Of a stretch of DNA of 64,000 bases, positions 22,846 to 36,500 are shown piece by piece; positions within the stretch are counted from its first letter, which is position 1; the number at the start of each line of letters is the position of its first letter. Below the pieces are notes generated by a model, which saw nothing but the letters and a program-made list of their open reading frames with translations, made no database searches and was not told the DNA's origin. Location of the stretch: positions 1,956,492-2,020,491 of the forward strand of contig WBMV01006429.1 of NCBI GenBank assembly GCA_013396655.1. Direction: 5' to 3'. The position numbers and the translations under genes are program-made. Source of the DNA: Campylorhamphus procurvoides. Taxonomy: Eukaryota; Chordata; Aves; Passeriformes; Dendrocolaptidae.

Positions 22846-25800
22846 GCCACAGATTTGTTCCTGTCTCTCCTGGCCCAGGGTGCTGTGGCAGGGGAGGGTG
22901 CTGGCTCTGGGGTCACACTGGTGCCAATGTCCCTGAGCACAGACAGAGTGGGAAGGGTGTCTTAAACCATCAGCCTTGCCCATGTGCTCAGTGTGCCCAT
23001 CCCAAAGGGATCTTGCTGGCAGTGGCATGGCTCATATCATGGCACTGCCACGTCTCATTCCTTTGGCACCAAGAGGGATGGCAGTACTGGGGTGACCCAG
23101 CGTCTGCAAACTCGCAGCTCTGGAGAGAGTGGGGAATGGGTGAGGCTGTGCATGGGCTGGCAGAGGCCAAAGAACAAGGCCAGCTGCCCACGGATGTGGC
23201 CACCTCCCATTGGCGCCTCCTGGTCTCTAATCTCATTTTATGGCTGTCAATGGACTGAATATCCTCCTTGTCCAAGATGAACAAACAGAGAATGAGGATG
23301 TGAGATAGTGCCTGGGACAGCTGGCATCAGTACTCCACACTCTCCCCTCTCCATCCCAGTGGTGCCCCCTTGGTCCAGCAGAGCACTGAGTAAGGGGTTG
23401 CCCTCAAATCCCTGCCCAAAATGGCTCCTCCAACCCCAAAACTCCTCCCAATGCCAAGCATTGCCTGGTAGGAGGCGGGGATGTGTGTGCCAAGGTGCCA
23501 GGGCAGGACAGGTGGCTGTGGAGGGACACCTGAAGCAGGATAAAGTCCTCATGGGTGGAGGAGATGGAGGAGCAGGAACAGAATGAGGTGGCATTGCAGA
23601 GAGAGGAACAGAGCAAAGAGTTTGTTCCTGAAATTGCAACAGCTGCTGCACCTACTGCTGTACCTTGGTGACCCCAAGTTCACCAGCACTGTGCCAGGCT
23701 GCCCATGGCATGGGGCCACTGCCTCTCCTCACCTCCGCAATAGGATGTGAGGAAACAGGAGTTAAAACAGGCAGGAGGAAGCAAAGGCTATGGAGTTGTT
23801 GCCACATAAGAAAGGGATAAGACTGGATGGGCCACCTACCTGAAGAGTTGGGCTGGACTGGGGAAACTGGAACCATTTCTGCGTGCAGACTCCAGCATGG
23901 TCACCATGTCAGGGTCTGGCTCCTCCACATTCACCATGGCCCCTCACTGGGCTTTTGCTGCCTTTGACATCCAATTTTGTCATTGCCACATGGCAACCAG
24001 CAGTGGGATCCTGCCCTATGAGGGGATGGGGTGATAGCAGCCCAGCATGAGCATCACTGTTGTCTGCAAGGGGCAAGTCTGGGGAGGAACAGAGTCCTGG
24101 AGGGATGAAACGTGCATCTCCCAAATTCACCTGCAGTGTTGGGTTGCCTGCAGGTAGACAGGAGGCCGGGGCAGAGGGAAGATGCTCCTCCACCCACCCA
24201 GAGAGGCTGCGGGTGCCATTGACAGGATGAAATTCCAACTGATACCCTAATCTGGCGCCTGCCTGTTTGCACAGCAGGGTAAAAGTCCAGGGAGCTGTGG
24301 GCTGTGCCCTTGGGTCCCTGCCACCCGTGTGTGCACAGGGAGCCGGTGCTGGCGGGAAGAGGCAATAAATGCACCCACACACCCAGTCACCCCTTCCCCC
24401 TACACACACACACGCCCCTTGACCGGGTGATGAAATGCATCTGCTGCGTTCCCGCTCCCATGTCCTCCCCTGCCGCCCTGCATCTGCCACTTGGGCAAGG
24501 ATGGGCAAACCCTGCAGGGTCCCTCTGTGCCAGGAAAGCGGCTGGTAGGCACCACGCATCCATCAGCTTTGAAACCTTTGGTTCAAACCTCCTGGACACG
24601 TCACCTTGACAGTTGTACCCCTGGCAGGTGACTGACACTTGGTTTCAGCACCTGCAGCAGCTGCCTCCTGAGTCACACATCCCACAGGGAGCCTGGTCCT
24701 TATGGGAACAGCCTGTTCTCATGGCCAGGGGATCCTGGGGGATGTCCCGAACAAACCCCAGCAGTTTCTTTCCCTTCCTCCCTCTGTGCTTTCCACCAAC
24801 TCCCACGGCCCAGCTTCACTTGGAGAAATCTTGAAATCATCATTAAAATAAGGCCATGCACAGCAGGTGGCCAAGCACGCTGCCAGCCTGCCAACAGCCT
24901 CTGGCATGGCACGCTTCCTGGCAGTGACTAACCAGAGCACCACCACCACTGTCGCCTTCCTCGTGTCTGTGCCACGAATTTGGGCACAGTCCCATCTTGC
25001 TGTCAGCCACCTTTTCGCCTCTTCCCGGGTGGCTGTCGCTCACATGTGGGTGGGCTGCCCAGGCAGGGTGGGAAGGGGTGTTTCCCCAGCCTGTATTCTG
25101 CTCTCTCCTTGCCCAGAGATGGCAGGAGGTGTGGGAAGTGCTGTTGTCTGTCAGTGCCACATCAGGATGGAGAGATGGGTGTTTGCTTTCCCTGCTATGT
25201 CTATGCTTTGGCACAGAAGAAGGAAGGGTTCATTTGATGTCCCAAGGGTGGCTCAGAGGTGGGGTGGGAGAAAGCAAAACTTGCTAGAAAATGCTTGCAA
25301 GCCCTATGTGTGCTCCTTGAGGATCAGGGCATGGGAACAGCTGTGCAATGTCCCTGTCCTCTTCCTCATGTCTCTTGTGGTTCTTGGGGTCCCTAGACTG
25401 CACTGCTCTTTCTGGTTCCTACTGCCTCTGGTGGGTGCTGTTCCATGAAGTGGGCTCTTGCCAGCTCCAGGGCAATGCAAGACTTGAGCCAACCCTGCAA
25501 TGAGACACTGGAGCATCCCAGGTACCCATGCTAGGACATCTACTCCCTGATGGTCCCAGGTGATGGAATGCTGATGGTGCTACAGAGAAACCAGAAAAGG
25601 GAGCTGCAGATACAGAGCATCTCAGCAGCAGCAGTATCAACATGGACATTTCAGGGCAGCATCAGCCCTGCATGTCTCTGCTGGTAATTACTACCATGGG
25701 CAAAAGAAGACAAAGGCTTGAAGTCCATCCAGGAATGCTAAGTGTCTTGTGCAGGGCTGGGACAGTTGTTATAAGGTGGCATTATCCTCTCCTTTCCCAT

Positions 25801-27150
25801 CTCATGGAAGTGACCATGGGACACTTCTCTTTAGGTGGTTCCCAAAGGAAAAAGTCACAGGGCTGATTCAGATTGTACTGGCATGAAAGGCAAACAAAGC
25901 ATCCCTGCCCTACATGAAGGGTAAGGCAGGGACAGTGTGTGAGGCAGCCCCTGGATGACATCCTGGCCACCTCCAGGCTCAGCATTCCCAGCCATCATCT
26001 TGGGAGAGGGAGAGAGGTAAGTCCAAGGCAGGTAAAACCTGCCTGGGTGAATTCCCAAAGATCTTTTTATTTTTGAGGAAGCTGCGAGTGTGTAAAAAGA
26101 GATGGGTTTTGGGTAATGTAGTTTGCTCTTTCTTCCTTTCCCAATGGGAAATATGGGTAAATATTAGCTCTGAAAGACCCACTGTGCAAATGCTGAGCCA
26201 CTTCATCATGTTCAGTTCTGCAGAAATGGGTCTTTATGCTCAAGATCCATTTCCTTTTGGGGAAAATTTTCAGAAGTGCTTAGAGGGCTCTAGGAGCACG
26301 ACTCCCATTAGATGTCATGGAGATTTGCTCTTACATCAGGCAGGCTGGGCCCACTCAGTTCCAGCCTTGTCATTGTCCTTCTCATCCCCAGTGCTGCCCA
26401 CTCAGCCTTAAACCTGAGCAAAGCAGCTGCAGAGAGGTCTGGGGCGTGTTGGAGCCCATAGGGCATTTGCAAGGAAAAGGGACACACACCCTTTGATGGA
26501 CTGGGCTGAAGTGATGAAGTCCAGGGATGAAGTGATGGACAAGTGAATATTATCATGGGAAACAGGCACTACTCTAAGTCCTGAGCTCTCCTGGTCCCAC
26601 ACTGGCCCTAGGGCATGTAGGGTTATCCCTTCTTTCAGCCATGAAAGAGACATTTCCCATCATGAAAGTGGGAGAAGGCACAGACCATCTCACTGCCACC
26701 TCATAGGGAATTTGACTGAACTTGACAGGCAAAAGCCTGTACCTCCCTGGGCTTTGGGGCTGCAGCATCCCACTGCAGACTCAACAGGGACATCAGGAAC
26801 CTGGAGATGTGACTTGTGCTCCAGCACTGGGCCCATGAAATGCTGGGTTCAGTCACTCACCTTGGGGACTGCTCAACGATTGCTCTCACCCCCAGCATGG
26901 TGGGGTGTGCTGGTCCTACGAAAAGGACTGATGGCTGTGGAGCATCTCTCTCCCCCGGGCTGAGGGCTGAGCTAAGGCAGCATGGAGAAAAGTCACTTCT
27001 GACCTGCTCAGGCTCCAGCAGTGTCCTGTTACAGGAAAAAAGAGCCAGACAGGAAGGTGCTGTGGTCTTCTGGCACCGGCACTCTCACTGCTGCCACCGC
27101 TGCCTGGGGCACATGGGGTGCTCAGTGACAGACTGCCTGCAAAGTCAGGT
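22846..27150. other. Intergenic DNA between CDX1 and SLC6A7
   Basis: No coding exon, RNA gene or clear repeat apart from a short (AC)n run near 24402-24413. The reading frames present are short, lack recognisable protein and have no splice context I could support. Confidence 0.5.
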
Positions 27151-27496
27151 CCATCCTTAGGGAGACCTAATGCATTCTGGCGTGAGTGAGGCAGCAGCCG
27201 TTCCCCCTTGCTGCCCAGGTCTGGGGCTGAGGTCCCAGAGCCCCCCTTTGCCTGCCAGGAGTGCGTTTGACAGACAGACCTCCCTCCTCCCTCCCTGCTC
27301 CGCACGTAGCCATCCTCCACTCGAGGCAAACCTTTCCTCCAGCCTCGCTCCTCCTGTTCCCCCGCTTCCCCCGGCAGCAGAGGGGCATCCCCCGTGCTGG
27401 CCATCCCTTCCCCGCTCCCTCTTGGCCCTCCCCAAGCGCCAGGCAGAGCGAGACGAAAAGTGTCGGAGCGGGGAGCGCGTAGCAACAGGCTCTGGG
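27151..27496 (+). promoter_or_regulatory. SLC6A7: SLC6A7 promoter and 5' UTR, CpG-rich
   Basis: GC content and CpG density rise sharply just before the SLC6A7 ATG, most of all at 27430-27480. No TATA box is visible. The frame of the ATG stays open for 109 codons upstream, so the start at 27497 is chosen by homology of the first exon, not by an upstream stop. Confidence 0.45.
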
Positions 27497-27529
27497 ATGA
27501 AGAAGGTTCGGCAGCAGCATCTCCGTAAG
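27497..27529 (+). CDS. SLC6A7: SLC6A7 coding exon 1 (11 codons)
   Basis: ATG to AAG, then the donor GTGAGAG. It encodes [11 protein letters not shown], phase 0. It is easy to miss: the next exon is 5.5 kb away. Confidence 0.88.
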
Positions 27530-30500
27530 GTGAGAGCCGGGAGCGGGGGTGTCCCAGGGAGAGGAGCCGGGCAGCGGGGGTACCCCCGGGAGGTGACAGC
27601 GAGGAGCGGGGATACCCCCGGGCTGGTAGAGGGGAGCAAGGAAACCCCCAGGCTGGGAGCAAGGGAGGCAGAGGCATGTCCATCGCCTCGCATCCCGTCC
27701 TCGGGAGCCTTCGTGGGCAGCCGACAGGGATTAGTCAGGTTTTAGGGGATCGTCTCCGTGCGCGGGGCCAAAGCGGGACTGTGGGCAGAGGGATGGGGCA
27801 TTTGGTGCCCAGCCCTCCCGCCTCGCTGCCCTGAGAGGGAGGCACCGCTGTTCCCCCCCAGCCCTCCTCTGCCAGCAGGTGCTGCCGGCGCTGGGTGACT
27901 CATGTTGTGTCTGGCCAGGCGCGCTGGGTGGGTGGCACCGGGGGCAGAGCTGGCTCCCCGCAGCCTGGCACCCCGGGGACGATGCTCCCACCAGCCCCCG
28001 GGACTGCGAGGGTGAGGGGTCCCATCCCTGGGATGAGCACAGGGAGCTGGCAATGCCTTTCCTACCTGCAGCTTAGATTGCCTCCTCGTCCTCCTCCGTA
28101 GGATTTAAAGGGGTCTTAAAGGTGGTGGTGGGGTCAGCTGGACACTGAACTCTGGGTTCAGGGCAGAGCTGGCAGAGCTACAAATCCTGTTCACATTCTT
28201 CTGGAAACCCTTTTTAAACTCAGCTGTAAGGCTTTCCCATCCCAGGCTCCCCTCCACTGCCACTTTGCTCTTACAGCCTCTCTGAGTTCCCATTTCTCAC
28301 CAATTTGGGGACTGAGCCCTTTCTCATGCCTGTCCCCCACGGGGACATGGTGGGGCAGGGTGGCAGAGGCTGTCAGCCACAGCTCCATCGTGGGAATGCA
28401 CTGCTGCTGCCAGTGGGTCAGCCCTTCCTGGAGCATCCTGGGCAGAGACCCAGGGCTGGGAGCCGCTCTGGCTCTGCCCTCTGCCAAACTGTGCCCATTA
28501 ACCACAGGGCAGGGTGATTCCAACCTGTGCCAGCATGCTGATGAATGAAAACCCATGAGAGGTTCATCCCTGCCAGGAAATTCCTAGGATATTGAGACAT
28601 GATGTAAAAAAGCCAGCAGTGGCCTGGTGACAGCCAGCAGCTCTCTGCTGGCCCTGACCGCCTGTTACTCCACTCCTGATTGGAGGCATCATCTGGCTAT
28701 TCTCTCTCCTCCTCCCTCCTACAAATCGTTTTTTCAGATGTCTTTGTGACTGCAAGATCCATTAAAATAGTCTTTGTCACTTTCAATGGCTTTCTGCGTT
28801 ACTTGATGCCGGTCATCCTGTTTAACATTTATTCAGGAATTCATTTAGTCCCGTGGCATTCAGCTGGGATGGAAAGCAGATGTCTCTGGAGTTGTTTTCC
28901 CCATTCCCAGTGCTAATTAGAGCCGTCTGTCCTCCATTACCCAAAAATACTCTTGCTGAGCTCTGGAGGGAGAACCTGGTGCTTGCAGCCACCTTGGGAC
29001 CGCTGTGTCCAATGCTGGGTTCGGGCTTGCCTGGAGCTGGAGGTGGCTGATGGAGAGGTGTGCTCAGACCCACTGCAGCACCTGCCCAAGACCCTGAGAG
29101 CCTCCTCTCCCTCTCTTTATGATCCACTTCCCATTGGTGAACCAGGAGTTTGAGGCCTTCTCACCAGACATGTTGTAGATATATGGAAATTATTCTTTAA
29201 TAGGGAAGATCTTCCTCAAGCTCTAAGGATTGCAGCTGGGCTTTTGCATAACAGTATTTTCAGGAGAGTTGGGTGGATGTTTTAATTTGATTATTTGCTT
29301 TGGGGGTTAGTTGGTAGAAATGGACTAAAGCCCATGGGAGCCAGCAGTGGGAGCCATGGTTTGGGCTCCCCATACCTGGCCAGGCTGTGGAGCATTCTCC
29401 TCTTGCCCCAGCCACTGCCTTCCTCTGCCTCAGAAGTTCCCCAGGGTTTTTGGGTGAAAGACCATAAGCATTTGTATCTGTGAATATTCCTGGCACCTTG
29501 GACATCGCTGTAATGAGTTTGGTTCAACCTCAGCGACCTCCAGCCCCCAGAGACCTCTGTGCTGACTCCACCATCTCTTGCTCCCTCTCATGGCATGGGC
29601 TGGGGGCATGCGGGGTCAGTGCAGCCCTTTGAGGGGCTCTTCCACACCCTAGCAATGCTTTCTTTACTTCACTTTCTAAGCAATATTACATTTGAATTAA
29701 TTTTTATGCTGGTTTGTTTCAGTTTTGTTCTCTCCGAGGTTAACAAGCAGTTCAAACTAATCTAAAGTGACTCACACTTTAGAGACTCACTGTGCTCAGA
29801 TCCGCAGGGGAGAAATCTGGTGCTGGGTGGCATTTTTCCCAATCAAAGGCTGTGATCCATGCACAAAACACAGGCAAAATAACCCCACAATGCCAGCTTG
29901 AATGGAAACAAAACATGATGAGAATGTAACTTTTGATCTGGCTGAGTTTTTTCATGATTTTAGGACTGGTTTAAGTAAATTGGTTTACAGAAAATAATTA
30001 GCACTGGGTAATTTTCCTTATGGGTGTGAGTTCTTATCTTGGCAGAGACTAAAGTGCTTTTTCTTCTCAGTGACCTTTGATTTGCTGACTTCTTTGGGAG
30101 CATCTTTTGGTGAATAATGAAAAGTGATGCCATGTTCAAAGAGGCCGTGGTTGCCAAGGGAGCTGTTAGTCCCCGTCTGTTTATAACCATGAGATGGGAG
30201 CCTGGTTTGAAGGATGGCAGTTCACGGTGGAAAGCACTAGAGCAATATCGTAGCACCGAAGCACTTCAGCTGCTGCAGGGAAAGAAAATTCCTGTTAAAA
30301 ACAAAGACTGAAAGGGAGCAATAATCCTAAAAAAAAGGTCTGGAATCAAGCTGGTGTGTGAGACTTTCAGCAGTCTGAAATAGGAAGGTGTGCTTTTCTC
30401 TGCTGTTTGGGACAAAGATGTGTTGGAATCCTTAAATACTCTGCTTTGCAATTCATTTTAAGTCAGGCAAATAGGCCAGTTTTTCTATAGTTTCTATGGA

Positions 30501-33500
30501 AAGACTGGATTTGGGGCATTTTTGAGCATTGCAATCATGGAGCAGTCTTTGTGTGTGTTTTCCAGCAACATCCCTGGCCTGTGCCTCCCCAATATGTCCA
30601 ATGGGGACCACACTGTCACTGTCTTCAGGGTCTGCATGACACTTGAGTGGCCTCTGCTTTCTGTTGTGGGGTCCCAAATTTAAACTGCAGAGCTCCAGCT
30701 AAAGATATTTATAAGGGAGGCATTAATCACTGAGCCACAGATGACAGACTACATTCCATGGCCCTTGAAGAGGGGACTGAGATAGGGAATGGGCCATTTA
30801 CAGATTGGAAAAGGTCCAGTTGGTTCCTTCCTTTTGTTGTTGTTGCTTCTCTGTTGATTTCTGTGCTACATCTGAGGGACGGGCACTCCCATGTAATCAG
30901 CTCTTGCAGCTCCACTTGTGCCCTCTTGCAGGTGTTTAGGATTCAGACAGAGATACAGGACTTAGGCAGAGGATTTAATGACCTCCCAGCCTCTCTGGCT
31001 GCTGGTTTGCTCTGAAGCAAACTTGGAAAATGAGAGTTCCCCAGGCAGTGTGATGGACTGGGAAGCATTTTGGGGGGAAAAGGCACAACTGTGATGGTCC
31101 CTACTCAGCAGGGACCCTTGTGAATAGAGGTTTTAGCTGCTGAAACTTTTGTGAAGGTGTTGCAGAGCAGTCTGTCCATCCCCTGCATGCACAGGCAGCT
31201 GCAGGTCATGCCTGCTGTGCATGCTGGGCTAATTAGCAGGCACAGCCATGGCTTGGAGATGTTGCTATGCCAGAGAACTGTGTTGAACAGCTGCAGGAGG
31301 GCTGCCAGGTAGCAACGGTTTTATAGCAACAGTATGAGATTTGGGTCATATTTTGACTTTTCAGCCTGTGTTTCTGAAACTTTTTCTTCTGGCCCTTGTC
31401 TTGTGATGGTGGCATCCAGTGGGGATGGGCCTTTCATGGGGGGATTTAGTGTAACATCTTTGCTGGGGCTGTGCGTTTCAGGTCGGTTTTTGAAAGAGTT
31501 TGCCCTGGCTTGTCCTGTCCCTCAAGGATTTTTCACACCAGGTGGGAACAAGAGTGAGTTTGCCTCTGTGTTTAGTGCCTTTGGGCTGCAGGCAGCACAT
31601 CTGCAGTGCTGTGGCTGGGTGTTTGGGGTGCACCTTGTTAAGGATGGGAGCTGGAAGCCCTTGCCATCAGCAACGCAGCTCGGTGTCTCCATGGGAACCA
31701 GCAGCAAGAGCATCCCCCAGTCCAGTCCAGCCAGAGTGGAGGAGGAGAGCAGAGGAGGTGGCTGCCACCTTCCCGGAGGCTGTGGCAGGGCAGCACTGAG
31801 CTCTGCTCACCAGCTAGCTCTGGTCCCCGGGGAGATTTGTGTCTGCTGCTGGCTCTGACTGTGTGCTGGTGCAGGGGACCCACAACTCCTTCCAGCTGAT
31901 CCCTCTGAATCCAGACCCCTCTCCATCAACCACATCCCATAGGCTTGTTCCCTAGGATTGTGAACACAGACACAGAGAGAGCTGCTTTTTGATTTGGAGA
32001 GCCCAGGAAGAGGAGAAGTTTCCCAAATGGGCTCTTCCTGCCCTGGTTCTGGTGCCTTGTCAGCAGAGACCCCAGAATCCTCCTGTGCCTCAATATGAAC
32101 ATGATATACTCCCATACCAGGGCACAGCAACACGTGGTGCCATGGGGACAGGATCCTCATCCCACCCCTTTATTGCTGCTTAGTCTTGCTGAGGGGATAT
32201 CTGTGCTGGGATCTCACCTGCCAGCTGCTGGCATAGGCTTTCAGCTCTGGAGGGATGGGAGCCAGCAGGGATGCCTTCCCCACTCTCCCAAGGTCAAGAG
32301 TGGGAAAATTCAGACCAATCATCTCACTGCAGGCCTGATGTACACCCACACACAAACAGCTAGGAGTCCTCACGGTGCCTCACCCAAGCCTAAATGGATT
32401 GCAGGACTCACACCTCACTCTTGCAGAGCTGAGGCAGGGGGAAAGAAGGAAATAGGTTAATCCCCTGTCTGTGCTGCATTGATCCAGGGCACATTAGGAA
32501 AGATGGAAGAAGGTCTCTCAGTAGGGACAACTGGGAGCGTCACAAAATCCCCACAGCATAGGCTTTTGGCAGCTGGAAAAGTGTGAAAAATATATGGAAG
32601 ATTTAATGGCAGCCAGCTGAGTGCCTGGCATGGCAGTGGCACATGGGGCTGGGGTGTCACACTCCCTGGCATGCCACGGTGTTCTTGTGCTATCTTCATG
32701 GCTGTGTTCTGCAGGAGATCCAGAAAGTTTACTGTGGCCCCTTGAAAGGATGTCTTTGGAACCTGGCGTTGCAAGATGGGTCCTGCTGAGCCTTCCCAGG
32801 GTAAACCAGGACCATCCTGCCCTTCCCAGGGGAGTTCTGGCCATGTGGGATTGTATTTATTCCCTTTCCTTGCTCAGTGGCAGAGCAGGACACTGGCTGG
32901 GTTGGTGACCTGAGAGCTGTTTGTGATGGGGTGTCCCCAAGGGACAAGTGTCAGTGCTGTAACTGAGTCACAAATTCACACAAGTTCTTGGCACTCCTTC
33001 CCACTCTCCCATTCTTCATCCTCTGTTTACATTCCTTCCTTGACCCCTGTCTACCCTCTCCCATACCATGTTCTCTCACTCAGCCGGTGACACCAGATCT
33101 CCTGGTAAGCCCCAGCAGCCAGGATGGAGACCTGGGCTCTGAGTGCCCAGAAGACAGAGGAAACTGGACAGGACGTCTGGATTTCCTGCTCTCCTGCATT
33201 GGATACTGCGTTGGCCTTGGAAATGTCTGGAGGTTCCCTTACAGGGCTTACACCAATGGAGGAGGTACTTGGGCATCCTTTGGAGTGGCCAGTTTCCCCA
33301 TCACTGAGCTGGGCTGGTGGGACATGTCCCTAAAGAGATGCTCCTTCTCCTTCTTGAGGCTGGGAAGTAGCATTTGTCATTGTTAGGTGAAGCCTCTCCT
33401 GCCCCCCATGTTAGTCCAGGGCATTAACCACCTGTACCCATGTCTGGAAGGGACACTCCAGCCCATCTCTGTAGTCCTGTACTTAGAGAAATCCCCAGTT

Positions 33501-36500
33501 TAATGCTAGGCTGAACACCACCTGAGCATCTCTCCTGGTGACCTTCAGGGTCAGCAAATGCTCCCCAGCTATCGAAGGAGGGAGATTTGTGCAATGAAAG
33601 AGTCTGACAAGATGGTGCAAAGTGCTGGTTCAACTACTCCCAGAGCAATTGCTTGTTTCATGCAGTAATAACTGGAGAATTTCACGATGTTTGTGAAAGA
33701 TTCAAAGAGAAAAAAAAATGGGAGCAAGGTAGAAACATGGCATGGGTGAATCCCAGCCCTTTCTCCTGCAGTAACAGCGAGCTGTTGCCTCTCACTCTCT
33801 CCCAGATTTTAGTGTTGGTCCCTCAGGGTCATAGATATTGAGTGAACTTTATTGCCTGTCACAGATGGGCTTCAGTAGATGTTTGCTCCGTGTTGCTTTC
33901 AGGGCTTTTTTTTCTTACTTCTTGCAGGAGCTTTCTTGGTTCCTTACTTCATCATGCTGGCCATCTGTGGGATCCCCATCTTCTTCATGGAGCTGTCTCT
34001 CGGCCAGTTCTCCAGCCTGGGGCCACTTGCAGTCTGGAAGATAAGCCCTCTCTTTAAAGGTGCGTGAGAAAAACCCAGAGCCTCTGCAAGGCCTCTGCAA
34101 GACCTGTTTTATGAAGACATGGACCAGCAGCAGCATTCTGTGATCCTCAAAGCTCTTGTTAGAATTAAAGGGTAAATCCTAGGAGAAGATGGAGCAGGCT
34201 GGACTTTTTGGTTAGCTGTTTTAATAGCTGCAAGATATCTATGAGATCTGTCAGTTTTTGAGGGTTCTGCATGGCATGACCAGCTTTAGAAATAGTAGAA
34301 AGAGTATGAAAATTATTAAGCCAGCTATTGTACAAAATAAAGTATGAAAGCTAAGCAATGACTGTTAAAACACAGACAAAGATGAGAATAAAGCATTCAA
34401 AAGAAAAAACAAAGAAAAAGGTCAAATTAAACACTTTTACTCTCAACATTAAGCTGGAGTAAAGTTGTCTGTATGAGGCAATAGATCATCAATACAGAGA
34501 CAGCATGCCCAGAGGGCAAAATTGCAATAAAAGTCTCCCCCACCAAGTGATCCTCTGACTGGTTGAACATTTGGCTGCTGAGGTGCAGTGTCTGACCCTG
34601 GTTTTGGATGTGCTCTGCTCCGGAGAGATGGCTCACTCCTTCTTTACCCTCTCCTTCCTCCAGGCGTTGGCATGGGCACGATCCTCATCGTCTCCTTGGT
34701 GGCCATTTACTACAATATGATCATTGCTTATGTTCTCTTCTACCTCTTTGCATCCCTCACAAGCGACTTGCCCTGGCAGCACTGCGGCAACTGGTGGAAC
34801 ACCGACCTGTGCCTGGATCACCACGTCATCAAGGCGGGGAACACCACCTTCCCCATCAACACCACCAACACCGTCGGCCCCAGCGAGGAGTACTGGAGGT
34901 AAAGAGGTCAGCCTGGCCCAGACGTGGGGATGTGGCTGGCATCCAGCAGGGGGGAGGATGGGGATGGGATGAGGGGTGACAGGTCTGTGTTCCATGTCTC
35001 ACAGCATGGTGGGCACTCAGGGCTGGTGTTGTGGGTGCAGTGATGGGCTCCTGTGCTCACTGTGGGTGATACCTCAGTTTAGCCATTGGGATGTGGGAGG
35101 TGTCCACGTTCTAGTGTTGCTTTGCTGGCCTGGTGATATGTTGGACTGAAATGAATGCCATGACTAGAACGACTAGGAATTTGCTCTCAGGATGCCAGGC
35201 ATCCCCTTTAGGCTCTTTAATACGTGGTAGAGGAATCACACCAACTGTTCCCATTTCCTCGGCAAATAGCTGCTAGTGCCTGGGATTGTTGACAAGGTTA
35301 TTTTTTGCAGCAAAGGCTTTTCTAGGGTCAGAGATGGCCTCTGGAAGAAGACAGGGGATGCCAATGGCTGCTCAGGAGTGGCTCTCCTTTCTCCCTAGCC
35401 GGTATGTCCTGCACATCCAAGGGAGCTCGGGGATCGGGGATCCTGGAAGGATCCGCTGGAACTTGTGCCTGTGCCTGCTCCTTTCTTGGACTATCGTCTA
35501 TCTGTGCATCCTCAAGGGAGTCAAATCCTCTGGCAAGGTAAGGGCTGGATGGTCTCTTTTAGGGGGATTTACAGCAATACTCACCAGTGCCTGTGACTCT
35601 GAACATCTGGGAAAGTGAGACTCACAAGCAGCATCTGCTGGACATAGGACATTTCAGGGATGCCTTCCACACCTGGACACCAGCAGGGCTGATGCATAGG
35701 CCCTGCTGCAGCCCAAGGACCCCAGCCCTGCAGGGTGGCACTGAGTGATGCAGTGTCCCACCCAGGGGACACGGCAGGGGGACAGCACTCCTGCTGTTCT
35801 CTCATTCCCAGCTCTCCCAGCTCACTCTGCTCTCCCACAGGTCGTGTACTTCACTGCCACCTTCCCGTACCTCATCCTGGTGATGCTGCTCATTCGTGGT
35901 GTGACCCTGGAGGGGGCCTGGAAGGGGATACGGTTTTACCTCACGCCCCAGTTTGATCACTTGCTGTCTTCCAAGGTGAGCAAAACGCTGTGCAATTTGT
36001 TGAAGACACAAAAATGAACCTTCTCCTGCCACCTCCAGTGTGCAACAGAGGCAGTTCCTTTACTCAGGTGTCTTTTCTGACAACCCCTGACCAAAGTCCT
36101 CCCTCTTGGTTGCTCCCAGACCAAAAGTCTTTGCCCCACAGCTTTTCTGAACTACTCCTCCAATGTGGCCCATCCCTAGTCTGCATTTCTGGCCCTGCAT
36201 GGAGGGGACAGTATGTTCACCACCTTCCCTTGGTACCAGGACCATGGACAGGATCATCCCAACCCTACTGATGGGTGGGGGTGGCAGTGGGTTCCCATGG
36301 TGGATTTGGCTGGTTTGTTGGTCTCAAGAAATCTCAGCATGTGGAACAGGGGTCAGCTGGGGTGATCACTAAGAGACCACCCAATTTTACAAGGGCATTT
36401 AATGCCACACTGGGCTGGCTCTAAAACACTCTTGTTAGCCCTTTCTCTAGCCAGCTGATCCACTATGAGTGATGAGTGTATTAACAAGGAAAGACAAAGA

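Larger units (their letters stand above)
27530..33083 (+). other. SLC6A7: SLC6A7 intron 1 (5.55 kb)
   Basis: No additional exon supported. It carries a G-rich minisatellite at its start and AT-rich candidate conserved blocks at about 28660-28930 and 29640-30110. Confidence 0.85.

Noticed and set aside
26916..27683. 255-codon minus-strand frame across the SLC6A7 promoter
   Set aside because: Low-complexity repeated Pro/Ser/Leu translation arises from the G-rich minisatellite and CpG-rich promoter; no domain or splice support.
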